A DNA stretch of 34,523 bases. Source: Lingula anatina (taxonomy: Eukaryota; Brachiopoda; Lingulata; Lingulida; Lingulidae). Below are positions 11,493 through 22,670 of this stretch, one piece after another. The notes under the pieces were generated by a model. The model worked only from the letters and a program-made list of their open reading frames with translations, did not search any database and was not told the DNA's origin. The translations under genes and the position numbers were made by a program. The DNA is taken from assembly GCF_001039355.2 (NCBI RefSeq), contig NW_019775413.1, forward strand, positions 1 to 34,523. The letters are read 5' to 3'. The stretch's first letter is position 1. Every line of letters starts with the position of its first letter.

Positions 11493-14400
11493 ACTAGACA
11501 TTGAGATAGACACAATATAGAAACTGAAAAGAGACAATGAATGACTCAACAAATGAGTTATAGAACTAGTGGGTTTATATCAGCACTCGTAACCTACCTT
11601 AGAAGTCATGGTGAGTCCCAGTAAATACATCACTCCACAAATGACTGTCAAAGTAATGGTCGGTCTGTGTCCTTTCCTCAGTTTCTCTGGGAACAAGTCC
11701 AAGAGAGTGGTGTGCATTGTATTCACTGTTGCAAACTAGAAAAAAAAGTTTTCTCTAACTCATTCAAATAAATATAATATTTCGAGTCATTCCACTTTAT
11801 TTTCCCCCTCAATTTCCTTTCTTCAGAGTTATTTAAATTAAGAACTTCTGAAAATAAAAAAATACCATTGATTGCTTTATAAAGTTCCTGAACAAAAATG
11901 TATTTTCCTAAAGCCTTTTACAGCCTGTGGACCTCAATGGGGAAAGAATAATTTAAAAAGTGTCTATAAAGAGAGACATATGAAAATGTTAACCTACACG
12001 GTATGTCACAGTAGTTGAAAGCTTTGTAAGGTAAAGCTCAAGTTAGTGTAAAAATTGAAGTTTAAACTCATAACATAATCAAAAGACTACACCGATGAAC
12101 TTCCATCAAAATATCAGTGTATTACCTGTGTTCCCATCCCCAGTGTGATCATCATGAGGAAGAAGCTGATGGCCCAAAATGGTGACAGCGGAAGACGTTT
12201 GACAACTTCAGGGTACACAATAAATGCAAGGCCTGGACCTGGATTGCAGAAACTAAATATGTTTATTTATTCCATTTATTTATTTATTAAGTTAAGGTAC
12301 TGTATTTAGCATATTCTATGAATGATTATAATCTGTATTGTACATAATCACCACGTATTTGGTTACAATAAAGTACCTAATAACTATCTATAATGTAAAA
12401 AATTTAGAGACTTGTAAGTCAAAACTTAAATCAGAAATACAGTATGCAATTTGTGGACAGGTTCTTAGCCAAGAACAAAAAATGAAATTTAAATTAAATT
12501 TGAAATTCTAAACATAACATTTTTTAAAATATACTTTACCTAATGTCACTTTTGGAAAATACAGTGCATCAATTTGTTTTAATTTACAGGGAAATAACAG
12601 TAACATTCAATAAACTGATCTTTGAAAATGATGGTATTGTGCATGTCTCCAGAGGTCTTTTAAAGATTCCCTTGAGTAACAGAATACCACAGCTCACCTT
12701 TGGATACGACCTCTGTGACGTCAACCTGAAGGTCATGTGCCATGTAACCAATCACAGCAAAGATAACAAAACCAGCAAAGAAACTGGTTAAGCAGTCGCC
12801 AATTCCAACTATGAAAGCATCCCTGTAATCGGAATATCAGATTACTGCATTCACATTTATTTTTATGTGATGATATCAACTTCTAAGGCAAAGGTAGCAA
12901 TTTGTAGTGTAAGAACTATGTTAGTTATTAATTCACATTACACAAAACAAATCTATCTATATTTGTCCACAACAGTGAACAGGGATGAGAATGCCATTAA
13001 GTGAAAAAGTCTGAAAATATCGCATGTGGTCCAGACCTCCCCCCTTCCCTGCCCCACTCCCCAATTTTTCTTGCAGAATTGCATGCATTTTAAAATATTT
13101 TGGCTCCCAAAAAGTAGTAAGTCCGCCAAAAGACAGAAAAATCTCATCCCTGAACGGTAAAGGGCACTGAAAATCATTCTGTCTGAATGAAAGTCAAAAA
13201 CTTATCTAGGAAATGTATTTTCAAAACAATTAAAAGATTGTCTTTTTACATAGGCGTACGCAGATGTGTGTATGCTGAAGTGCACGCATGCATGTCTATG
13301 CGCACGTACAATTATACTACATAAACAACCACTCACCTGAGAGAATTATTGTGGAATTTATTATAACTGGCCAGTGTAATAAGACCACCCCATCCTGGGG
13401 AGAGTGAGAAGAATATCTGAACAGCAGCATCACTCCAAACCTAGGAAATGAAATGCCAAATGCTATGTAATAAAACATTTGTTACACTGTCCACTCTTTA
13501 ATATCAAACATTTATTTATTCCAGATATGAAGGGTTTTTTTTTTTTTTTTTACCTAGACTGACCTCTCCATTACTAATCACACACACACACACACACTAC
13601 AGTTTCTGAATTAAAACCTACTCTTTGCTCAGAATCGTTAAATTAGTTTTTAAGGGTACAATATAAGCAATACAAAAATGCATGCATGCCTGCGCGCGTG
13701 CACGTGCACACACACCTTTGCTCTCCCTAACAGATGCCACTGAGGCGTAACATAATACTTTATTCCGTCCACAGAGCCCGGAAGTGTAAGGCCTCGTATC
13801 AGCAATACCAGCAGCACCACATAGGGAAAAAATGCTGTGAAATACGCAACCTGCAATTAAGTATTCATATTAGGTTTTAAAAAACACATTCTTATATACA
13901 AAGATATAAATAATTTCTAAATTATCTAGAACATTTTGTTTTTCCACTTATTAGTAAAAAGAGTACAACTGATCTATCCTGTGTCAAAGTGCACATTAAT
14001 AACTTGACTTCTAGTTATTTAAAAGGGTAAAATTATCTGCTTATCCATTTCTAGCTTGACCATCAGCTTTTTTGAAGGCCAGCTAAAAAAACATTGCCTT
14101 CAGTGTACCTACCTTTCCAGAAGACTTAATTCCTTTGATAAGACACAGACCCACTATGGTCCAGGCCAACAGAAGACACAGTGCCAGCTGCCAGCGTACT
14201 CCGCCCATGTCATGAAAACCATCCGTGATGTCCAACACATAGTTACTGAAAATATTAATATTGGCATTTAACTGGGGATGAAGTGGACACCTTTGCCATA
14301 AATGTTTGTTTTTTTTTAGCTTTTTTATTGCAAGCAAGTTAGTATAATTACATAAATAATCTTGCGAGGATAAAATGTTTGGAACTAGTCAAGACTGAAA

Positions 14401-16581
14401 TGTCAGTAACAGCCATACATACTGAAAAAACTCATCGCTGGGATTAACCCTCTTCAGTTCTTCCTCTGACGTCAGATTAGACACGTTCTGGATGTAGTTG
14501 TACATATCCCACCCATGGGACTCTACACTGTAACATGTGTCATTGAAGTATGTGCCATTGTATGCTGTACAGTTTTTCTCTGCTGCTTTGTTCAGTACCC
14601 CACATGCTGGAAAATATAAGAGGTGGTCAGTATATAAGCTCTCTCTCTCTCTCTCTACATAGAGTGTAGGAAAAATGGAATTGTAATTCCATAATGCATA
14701 ATCACATAATTTATAATAAAGAAAAATATAATTAACTGAAACATCAGACTTATATATACATTTTTTATTCTATCTTGTCTCGGTAGATCATAAAACAACT
14801 ATGGATTTATGTCAAGCGATAGTTAAAATCAATCTTGAACCTTAAAAGTTCTTTCTTTTCCTTTCTTCTTTTATTTATTTGTTTTTAAACAGGTAACGTT
14901 TCACTCAACCAAAATAGAATTATATTCTGACAGGGCAACAGCAATGAATCTGTTGTCTCCAGTAAACAATTACGATGACGTCCCGTCCTACCTTGCGTGT
15001 TCCACTCATTCCCACAAAACCTCCAGGGAACGTCCGAGTTGAAGGAAGCAAAGAGGTAGAAGATGTTGTAGGCTATCACCATGTTGTAATATAGAGCTAT
15101 GAAGGTGGACACCATGAACATACCATACCCAATACCTGCAAATAAATAATTAACTAGATAATTGAAGAAACAAACATAATAACCAAAAGTTTTGAGTGGT
15201 TACAAGTCAATGTGTTTGAACATTTTGTTCAGTTCATTACTTAGATTTCACATGATACTCAAATTTAAAAAAAATTTATAATAGCCTATCCATCAAGAAT
15301 CCACAAATATTTATTTCTTCATAATTGTTCAAATATGAGTATGGGGGCCTCTGTGCATCAAAAAGAAATGTCACAAGCCCACTCGCATTCTGACCCCATG
15401 TCTAAATCACTCACTTAAACAGAAGTCACCAGAAGAGTAGACACATAAATTTTAACCTCTCTGCACAAACTTAAAAAGAATTCCTCGCTATCAAAGTTCA
15501 CTGCCAGCTCTTTAAAATTCTTTGTAGATATAATTGGAGTCTTTTCTAAATCTACACACACTTGCCTCGAGATAATGGCCATTAAAAAAAGACAAGAAGC
15601 ATATTAATAAGTGCTGAAGTAGTCAGTAATGTGACAATGACATGCCAGGCATACTGTGTCTGTGTGGACCTTTTTTTTTTATTCATCTGTCTTTATGGCA
15701 CAGGTATAAGGAGGGCCTAAATCTTCTTACTTTATAACCAGATATTGATTTAAAAAAAAGTATGACAGTTCTATTTTTCCAGCTCATAATAATTTGTATT
15801 TAATTGTATTTCAAACCCTTTTGAATGAGCAAAAAAGTACATGCTTGACTTGCTCTCAATACCTGACCTTTATCTGACCTTCATCTGACCTTTGCTATGG
15901 CCCAACCTTGACCTACTTACCCTGAAACAGAGGGCTGGCCTGCCATACTGATATAACACCCTGGCTGGCATACTGACCAAATGATAACTCCATGAACATC
16001 AGGGGGATCCCAGCCAGGACCAACATGATGGTGAAAGGGAGCAGGAAGGCACCTGGAATGGACAGATCCTTTCTTCAGCTAGGCTTATAAGTTATAATAT
16101 ATAATACGAGTAATTGAAAGACCAAGTACATTTTGCTGAAGGAGATACTTACTTGCTCTTGTATGGCTTCTTCTACTTAATCTTTCAGCCAGAGGATGTT
16201 CTTTATTCAGAAAAAAATTCAATTCACTTTACTCAATTTACTATATTCAATAATACACGTACATGTACTTCTAGATATTTAGATCGCTTTTAACATGTTG
16301 TGCTTATTCCCTTTCTATATAATAGCATTTCCGTAAAATAAATGGGGAGGTGGGGGGGGGGGGGGGGGGGAGGGGAGGGAGATGGTGTTCTTCTTACCCC
16401 CTCCATTCACATAACAGATGTAAGGAAACCGCCAGATATTTCCCAGCCCAACAGCAAAGCTGAGACATGAGCAGACAAACTCCAGCTTGCTCCCCCAGTT
16501 GCCGCGCTCTTGATTCTCGTCCCCATCCTCGGAGGTCTCCGTGGTCAGGGACTTCTCTGGGTCCTTGATTTCTTCTGTTGT
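9574..16581 (-). CDS. SLC6 family Na+-coupled amino-acid transporter
   Basis: Fourteen coding exons, in transcript order: 16581-16398, 16052-15921, 15135-14992, 14606-14423, 14245-14113, 13850-13716, 13440-13337, 12822-12698, 12238-12126, 11735-11598, 11434-11335, 11007-10907, 10412-10224, 9780-9574. All borders are GT/AG, every phase matches, and they give 662 residues. The first residue needs an upstream exon (see 18994). Twelve membrane spans are predicted by family homology. TM1 carries [12 protein letters not shown], the Na+/substrate site. TM2 carries [11 protein letters not shown]. Extracellular loop 2 has the paired cysteines of the family and five N-glycosylation sequons. TM6 carries [10 protein letters not shown]. 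The C-terminus keeps the family [10 protein letters not shown] motif. Close resemblance is split: TM2-TM3 look like glycine transporters, while TM4-TM8 ([21 protein letters not shown]) look like the nutrient amino-acid transporter branch. Substrate is therefore uncertain, though a neutral amino acid is likely. Two ion-site residues differ from Cl--dependent members (see findings). The 3' exon end at 10907 lies in a triplicated segment. Confidence 0.95.
9817..9841. repeat. (TA)n microsatellite in the last SLC6 intron
   Basis: About twelve TA units in the intron just upstream of the final exon (minus strand). Confidence 0.9.
10742..10960. repeat. Three 73 bp tandem copies spanning an SLC6 exon end and splice donor
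   Basis: Units 10742-10814, 10815-10887 and 10888-10960 are near identical, with period exactly 73. Each contains, on the minus strand, the last about 54 bp of coding exon 12 (encoding about [18 protein letters not shown]), the donor CTG|GTGAGA, and about 16 bp of intron. The copy at 10888-10960 is contiguous with the rest of the exon, and its donor (exon end 10907) gives the phase 0 junction needed by the next exon. The two extra donors (exon ends 10834 and 10761) would add 73 or 146 nt and shift the frame. Confidence 0.95.
11449..11489. repeat. (ATT)n microsatellite in an SLC6 intron
   Basis: About thirteen ATT units lying 15 bp beyond the acceptor of the TM10 exon, close to its polypyrimidine region on the minus strand. 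Confidence 0.9.
16351..16380. repeat. G tract in SLC6 intron next to the TM1 exon
   Basis: About 20 G (C on the coding strand) lie 18-45 bp inside the intron after the TM1 exon donor at 16397. It is simple sequence. Confidence 0.85.
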
Positions 16582-18993
16582 CTGGAAGGTGCAACAATTT
16601 CTTATTATTTTCCTTTTTTTTTCAATTTATGAGAAAAAGAAAAAATTCAAGATTTTTCTCATGCTTTCTGCACAAATGCAAAATACCCACATATGTACTA
16701 TTCAAAAACGGGCACAATGCCTTAATATACAGACGAGTGAAGTTTTTAGTAAATGTATTACAGAATTATCTTCAGGCATTTTCACATTAAGCATTATATT
16801 TTTAAGTGCTTTATTTACAGAAGTAGAATTTGACAGAATGACAACTAAGTGTAATACTGCTATCATAAAGAAAAGCATAAACAAAGAAAATCACCTTATT
16901 GGAGCCCAACACTCAACACAGCCCAATAATTTTGGATGGTACATATTTTTTACTGTGTTTAAGAGCCCATGCTCCAGGTAAAACAGTGGGGAGTAAACTT
17001 TTCACATTGAGTTCAGGATCCTGTAGTGTAGTTACATTGTAGAACCTATCAATACCTACTGCTATATGTCAGAAAAATGCTAGTTAGATATAACACTCTA
17101 CGTGAAAAGACCTTTACATCTCCAACTTTCTATATTAAGGTGATAATGAGAAATTTATTGCTATTTTAACAATGAAGGACATGCAAACATTGATGAGTAT
17201 AAGTCACCGTGTTGAAAAAAATATGGCAATTTGACGCACAGTTCTGCTACATCGGCATGTTCTTCTTATGTGTGTGAATTTGTGTGTGTGTGTGTGTGTG
17301 CACGCACGTGCGTGGGTGGGTGTCCTTAAAAAACGTCAGATCTAGGATTTGCACACCACAAGTTTAGAGCAATATGACTCCTAACTCTAGACATTTTAAC
17401 CATATTAGATAATTTCCATTTCGATAACTGCTTTTCAAGAGTAAACTTGTTAAATGTTCATATAAAAAAATAATTAAATTATTCTGAATAACAGTTGACA
17501 GTGCAATTAAGAGCCGGCCAGTTTAAGTGAGGACATAACACGGTTTTGTTCACCAAATTTAAGCCTTATCAGGAAATTATCAGATACAGTGAAAAGGTTG
17601 TGGATTAAATCTTAAATGTAGGTGTTTAGGTCAACAAACATACAAGAACATTAACTAAAGTAAACTAAGATGTTGAAAACACTTCACTGGATATGACATA
17701 AGGGTCAGCAGAGTCCAGTTGCACTAATTTGAATTTAATATGTAACTTTTGCCTTAAATCAAGTCTAAATTTTAGATCAAAATTCTACTCAAATTTTATC
17801 CAGTAAGTCAGCGTTTAAGTCCAATTCAATGAAATGTTGTGCCCCATTCCATTAAAAGTAAGACACTGCAAAAATGGGCCAGATTTAGTGTTAAAATATC
17901 TCAGGCACTTCAGTATTCAGCAGTCATTACCTCATTAAAAAGAAAAAAAAATATTTTAGGACACTTCTCTTTACCTGCTGCTGTTCACTTTCATGAGTAA
18001 AAGCTATTATCCGAATATAAACTTTCCTTATCACAATACACCTTCTGTGGATAGCTTTGAAGTCCTTTTACAACTTGATTTATTGTGACTCGATACAGAG
18101 ATTACATGCAGTTCTTTATTAACCTAATACTGTATACATAAGAGTAACTTTCAGAAACTTCAGCTACTTATCTAAGAAACAAATAAAATGACATTACTTA
18201 TTAATACCCCTTGATAAGAAAAAAAATATCGAGATAAGAGAAAATGATTTAAAGCATTTAAAATGAAGAATGAAAGAAAAAGCTAACTTCAAGATAAACT
18301 TAAATTTATATAAACATGAGATACACCAGTTATAATCCTTGCAAATTAACATATAACAGTATGTGTGTACTGCTGGTAAAATGTCATGACCTTCATCACC
18401 CCGCCTGGCTTGTTGATGAACTTGAGAAAACCACAGAGAAAAACATGACCCGATGGGATATCAAACAGTACAATATGGCAGTGCAGTCTAGATAGGGGCA
18501 GATTTTACAGAAGTTGATGTGATAATCATTGTGCGATGAGGCATGCTTTGACACTGAAGAAAAAATGTCACAAAATATGATACAGTTGCCTTCAAAATGG
18601 CAATGACCCAGACCCAAGATATTCACCCATTGGTAACAAAAAAAGGAGGAATTATCACAGTGATTTTTAGTAAGGCTTATACATCTAATGTCCAAATATG
18701 TTTGTTCACGACAGCCTTCTAAAACTGTGTCTTGCTCATGGGCTAAAAAAGAGAGAACAGCACTATATAATTATATGATATTAAATCCTACTCTCTAATA
18801 TGCACGGGCCTTAATCTTAAGAGGATTTATAAATAAAAAAAAAATGGGAAGGAGAGGAAAAGAAATTGTTAAAGCAATCTTATCTTGGTCGTGCCCACTC
18901 CTTAACATCAAAGTCGTGGGACTGGAATAGATTTCAATTCAAAACAATAACAACCTGACTATATTTGGCCTGAAAACAGTCCCATGTTTTTAC
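16582..18993. other. Putative first intron of the SLC6 gene
   Basis: This is the stretch between the TM1 exon acceptor and the possible first coding exon. It contains the first copy of the 1.3 kb duplicated segment. I see no other exon with a phase 0 donor and a start codon. Open frames at 16541-16981 and 18396-18695 have no recognisable product. Confidence 0.4.
17281..18594. repeat. 1.3 kb duplicated segment, copy 1
   Basis: This is the direct-orientation partner of 19432-20754. It begins at a TG microsatellite followed by CACGCACGTGCGTGGG and ends at TTGCCTTCA. Identity to copy 2 is about 95% over 17301-17925 with several small indels, and about 99% over 17926-18594 with about six substitutions. 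It contains no recognisable gene or transposon termini. Confidence 0.9.
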
Positions 18994-19005
18994 CTCAGTT
19001 GTCAT
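18994..19005 (-). CDS. Possible SLC6 first coding exon (Met-Thr-Thr-Glu)
   Basis: Read on the minus strand, ATGACAACTGAG is followed by a GTAAAA donor. The four codons end in phase 0, exactly what the TM1 exon starting at 16581 needs, and would give a 666-residue protein beginning [15 protein letters not shown]. Two other short ATG-donor combinations nearby (about 17980 and 17930) end in phase 2 and do not fit. Support is the phase match only, so a more distant first exon remains possible. Confidence 0.35.
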
Positions 19006-19431
19006 AATTGAACTAGTTTAGACTGGATCACACACTGTATGAATACTGATAAACAAACTTAAAGTACCATCATAGCGCTTCATTTAATTATTAAACTTCA
19101 TGGGCCCACATACAATGACATTGATGTGTTCTTCAAATACTATTATTTATTGTTCATTTTGTACATTTGAACTTGGCATGCTTAATCAACGGGATTTTTC
19201 TTCATTTTTTCCCCCCGAAAATGCAAGTCATAATTTAAGTGCCCCTTGAGCTCTTCAAAATAAAATACATGGCACTTTGGAAATTTTGCTTAATCACTAC
19301 CGCATATAGATTTTTCAATACATGGAGTTACCTTTTCATTGAATGAATAGAGCGCACAGGTCATGTTCAAAGTTTCTGTTATCACAATGCAAATCATTCA
19401 AACCCCTTTATATTGAAGAATTGTTTTATAN

Positions 19432-19468
<37 letters not shown>

Positions 19469-20754
19469 ACGCACGTGCGTGGGTGGGTGTCCTTAAAAAA
19501 CATCAGATCTAGGATTTGCACACCACAAGTTTAGAGCAATATGACTCCTAACTCTAGACATTTTAACCATATTAGATAATTTCCATTTTGATAACTGCTT
19601 TTCAAGAGTAAACTTGTTAAATGTTCATTTAAAAAAATTATTAAATTATTTTGAATAACAGTTGACAGTGCAATTAAGAGCTGGCCAGTTTAAGTGAGGA
19701 CATAACACGGTTTTGTTTACCAAAGTTAAGCCTTATCAGGAAATTATCAGATACAGTGAAAAGGTTGTGGATTTAATCTTAAATGTATGTGTTTGGGTCA
19801 ACAAACATACAAGAACATTAACTAAAGTAAACTAAGATGTTGAAAACACTTCAGATATGACATAAGGGTCAGCAGAGTCCAGTTGCACTAATTTGAATTT
19901 AATATGTAACTTTTACCTTAAGTCTAAATTTTAAATCAAAATTCTACTCAAAATTTATCCAGTAAGTCAGCGTTAAAGTCCAAATTCAATGAAATGTTGA
20001 GCCACATTCCACTGAAAGTAAGACACTGCAAAAATGGGCCAGATTTATTGTTAAAAGTTCTCAGGTACTTCAGTATTCAGCAGTCATTACCTCATTAAAA
20101 AGAAAAAAAAATATTTTAGGACACTTCTCTTTACCTGCTGCTGTTCACTTTCATGAGTAAAAGCTATTATCCGAATATAAACTTTCCTTATCACAATACA
20201 CCTTCTGTGGATAGCTTTGAAGTCCTTTTACAACTTGATTTATTGTGACTCGATACAGAGATTACATGCAGTTCTTTATTAACCTTATACTGTAAACATA
20301 AGAGAAACTTTCAGAAACTTCAGCTACTTATCTAAGAAACAAATAAAATGACATTACTTATTAATACCCCTTGATAAGAAAAAAAATATCGAGATAAGAG
20401 AAAATGATTTAAAGCATTTAAAATGAAGAATGAAAGAAAAAGCTAACTTCAAGATAAACTTAAATTTATATAAACATGAGATACACCAGTTATAATCCTT
20501 GCAAATTAAAATATAACAGTATGTGTGTACTGCTGGTAAAATGTCATGACCTTCATCACCCCGCCTGGCTTGTTGATGAACTTGAGAAAACCACAGAGAA
20601 AAACATGACCCGATGGGATATCAAACAGTACAATATGGCAGTGCAGTCTAGATAGGGGCAGATTTTACAGAAGTTGATGTGATAATCATTGTGTGATGAG
20701 GCATGCTTTGACACTGAAGAAAAAATGTCACAATATATGATACAGTTGCCTTCA
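19432..20754. repeat. 1.3 kb duplicated segment, copy 2
   Basis: Partner of 17281-18594 at an offset of about 2160 bp. It is bounded on the left by a longer TG microsatellite (19432-19467), immediately after the only ambiguous base in the window (19431), and on the right by a CA microsatellite (20755-20811). The microsatellite borders and the N raise the possibility of an assembly or haplotype artefact. Confidence 0.9.
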
Positions 20755-20811
20755 TACACACACACACACACACACACACAGACACACAGACACACACACA
20801 CACACACACAG
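20755..20811. repeat. (CA)n microsatellite at the end of duplication copy 2
   Basis: A CA run with two GACA interruptions. It starts exactly where copy 2 stops matching copy 1. Confidence 0.95.
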
Positions 20812-21405
20812 CTGTAGCAAAGCAAAGGAAAGAAACTGAGCTAATGCAATGAGGGTCTCTTCATATTGGGATATCATAATGATAGTTAACTTTTCATCTG
20901 AGGCCAAAGTTTGTGTAATGTTTTGTCAATACTTGGTACGTTAATATGGTTCGTTGTATAGGAGGCACGTTGTGAGGAAGTGTCTTTCATATTCAATTTT
21001 GTCTTTACAGCAGTAAACGACTTAGGCTCTTTTTCTTTTTTCAGCATCGTGAACATCCAGATACTTTTCGTTTTTAAATGTTTGAACTGACAGTAAGCTA
21101 TTAAAGGGTATGAGAAGTTGGTAGAGGGTTATAGTTTGAGAGTGGGTGAAGGACAGTTAATGCGTGGTATGTACGCATACTGCGACGCAGACAGGCATGC
21201 AGCAGCTCATAGCAAGGGTTAACGAAATAAAATGATTTGAATTTGATGCCGTGTTTGGGTGTTTTCGTTGCGAGTTATTTGACAATAAATGATTTATATA
21301 CGATTAAGTGAAACGAATGAGAATATAACTAGAATTATCTTCAGCCCAGAGCTCCACATAAATAGGCTGTAACCGCAGTCACTACATAAGAAAGTGCCGG
21401 GTGTG
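20812..21405. other. Intergenic, no supported feature
   Basis: I see no gene, RNA or repeat here. It could hold the SLC6 promoter if the exon at 18994 is real. Confidence 0.4.
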
Positions 21406-21764
21406 CAAGAAGTAGGGAGGTCAGGTCAACTTTGATAGTAACATAAATATCAGCCAAAGTGATCTTATTTCATAGAGAAATTCATGAGCTTTCCAAAACA
21501 TTTTAATTTTTGAAAATCAAGCAAGCCAATCAAAAGTTATTACATTTTCAAGAATGCTAGTCGGCCACAGAATTTTGAAAAAGTCTTATATGCAAGCATA
21601 TGTAACAGTAGAAGCCAAAAGTGTCACCTAATTGCCTAATCAATTAAACAAAATTGGCATAACTTTTGAATGGAGTAAAATATCCATTTGAAATTTTCTG
21701 GAAAGTTACACTATGCCAAGAAGAATCTGACAAGATATCATTTTCTGTAATTTATTCATTATTT

Positions 21765-22098
21765 CCATGGCAACCGTTGCTAAATATCAATATCGATCAA
21801 TACTATTTTTTATTTTTCAACCTTAAAGCTTCAGCATCACTGCCCAAAGGTTACTTTTGGATGAAAATGATTTAAAAAAATGTGCCATCACTAAAAACAA
21901 AAACAATGGCTTGTAATGTATCTGTTGCTATGAAAATAGTCATTATGATAGCTGTTGCTATGGTAACAGTTTGAATTATCTTTTAAACATTATAATCAAA
22001 TTTTTAACTGATTATGAAGTGGGAAACACTATTTGTACTCAATTTATGAATTTAAGTTAAATAGTAAACAAATACCATGTCACTGTTGCCATGGCAAC
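21765..22098. promoter_or_regulatory. Cluster of RFX X-box-like motifs
   Basis: The perfect palindrome GTTGCCATGGCAAC lies at 22085-22098 and a near-perfect GTTGCTATGGTAAC at 21954-21967. Half-sites lie at 21765-21774 (CCATGGCAAC) and 21924-21937 (GTTGCTATGAAAAT). The two full sites match the symmetric consensus bound by RFX transcription factors. All sit inside the hAT-like element, upstream of the LU gene by about 1.8 kb. Binding is inferred from motif identity only. Confidence 0.45.
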
Positions 22099-22512
22099 CA
22101 ATATTACAAAGACAACTGCATATACAATTTTAAGGTTTAACTAGTGAAAATTGCCAGAATGCACGACGAAAATAAGTAATATCCGATTTTGGAAAGTTAT
22201 CATTTTGCCCAAAAAATTTAATTGATATTGGACATCATAGCAGCTAGGTAATACAAAAACCAGCGAGATTATTTTGACAGACTGCCATAACGTAATGGCA
22301 GTTTTAGGAATTTTCCTTTTTTATTTTTGCTAAGCAAAAATAAATAGGTACTACTTTTGTTCACTTTGTTTGACTGTCATTTACCATTCTAGAGTTTTTC
22401 ATATCTCCATGATTTTAATTAAGATTCCCCTTTTTATAATCACTAACGAGTTCAAAGGTGAAATGGGGCCGTAGCAATAGTCCGAAGGTTCAATCATTAG
22501 GCCCATCAACAT

Positions 22513-22670
22513 CAGGCCTGTAGCCAGCAATTTAAGAGGGGGGTTCGTTTTCTGAAAAAGTGGACCTTTTACCATAAAATCATCAAGTACATAGATCAAA
22601 TTGTACCCAGAGTGGACCTTTTCCCAGCAAAAAGGGCAGTTCTTTCGAATCCCCCCTGGCTACGGGCCTG
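22513..22670. mobile_element. Nested hAT-type MITE with CAGGCC(C/T)GTAGCCAG ends
   Basis: The left end CAGGCCTGTAGCCAG and the right end CTGGCTACGGGCCTG are inverted repeats, followed inward by G-rich runs (GGGGGG) in mirror orientation. Ends beginning CAGGCCCGTAGCCAGG are typical of a widespread invertebrate hAT MITE family. The flanks share AACATC but the 8 bp target duplication is not clean. It is inserted in the larger 21414-23461 element. Confidence 0.7.

Noticed and set aside
16394-16597. Minus-strand 67-residue frame starting [11 protein letters not shown]
   Set aside because: It is the wrong frame of the SLC6 TM1 exon. The phase-consistent frame gives the NIWRFPY motif.
17926-18000. 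Short ATG-to-donor segments (one encoding MKVNSS) as alternative SLC6 first exons
   Set aside because: They end in phase 2 and cannot join the phase 0 TM1 exon. One is also present in the duplicated copy.
18396-18695. Minus-strand 99-residue frame repeated almost unchanged at 20556-20825
   Set aside because: The shared part is explained by the 1.3 kb DNA duplication. The N-terminal parts differ (copy 2 is poly-Cys/Val from a microsatellite), and no family resemblance is visible.
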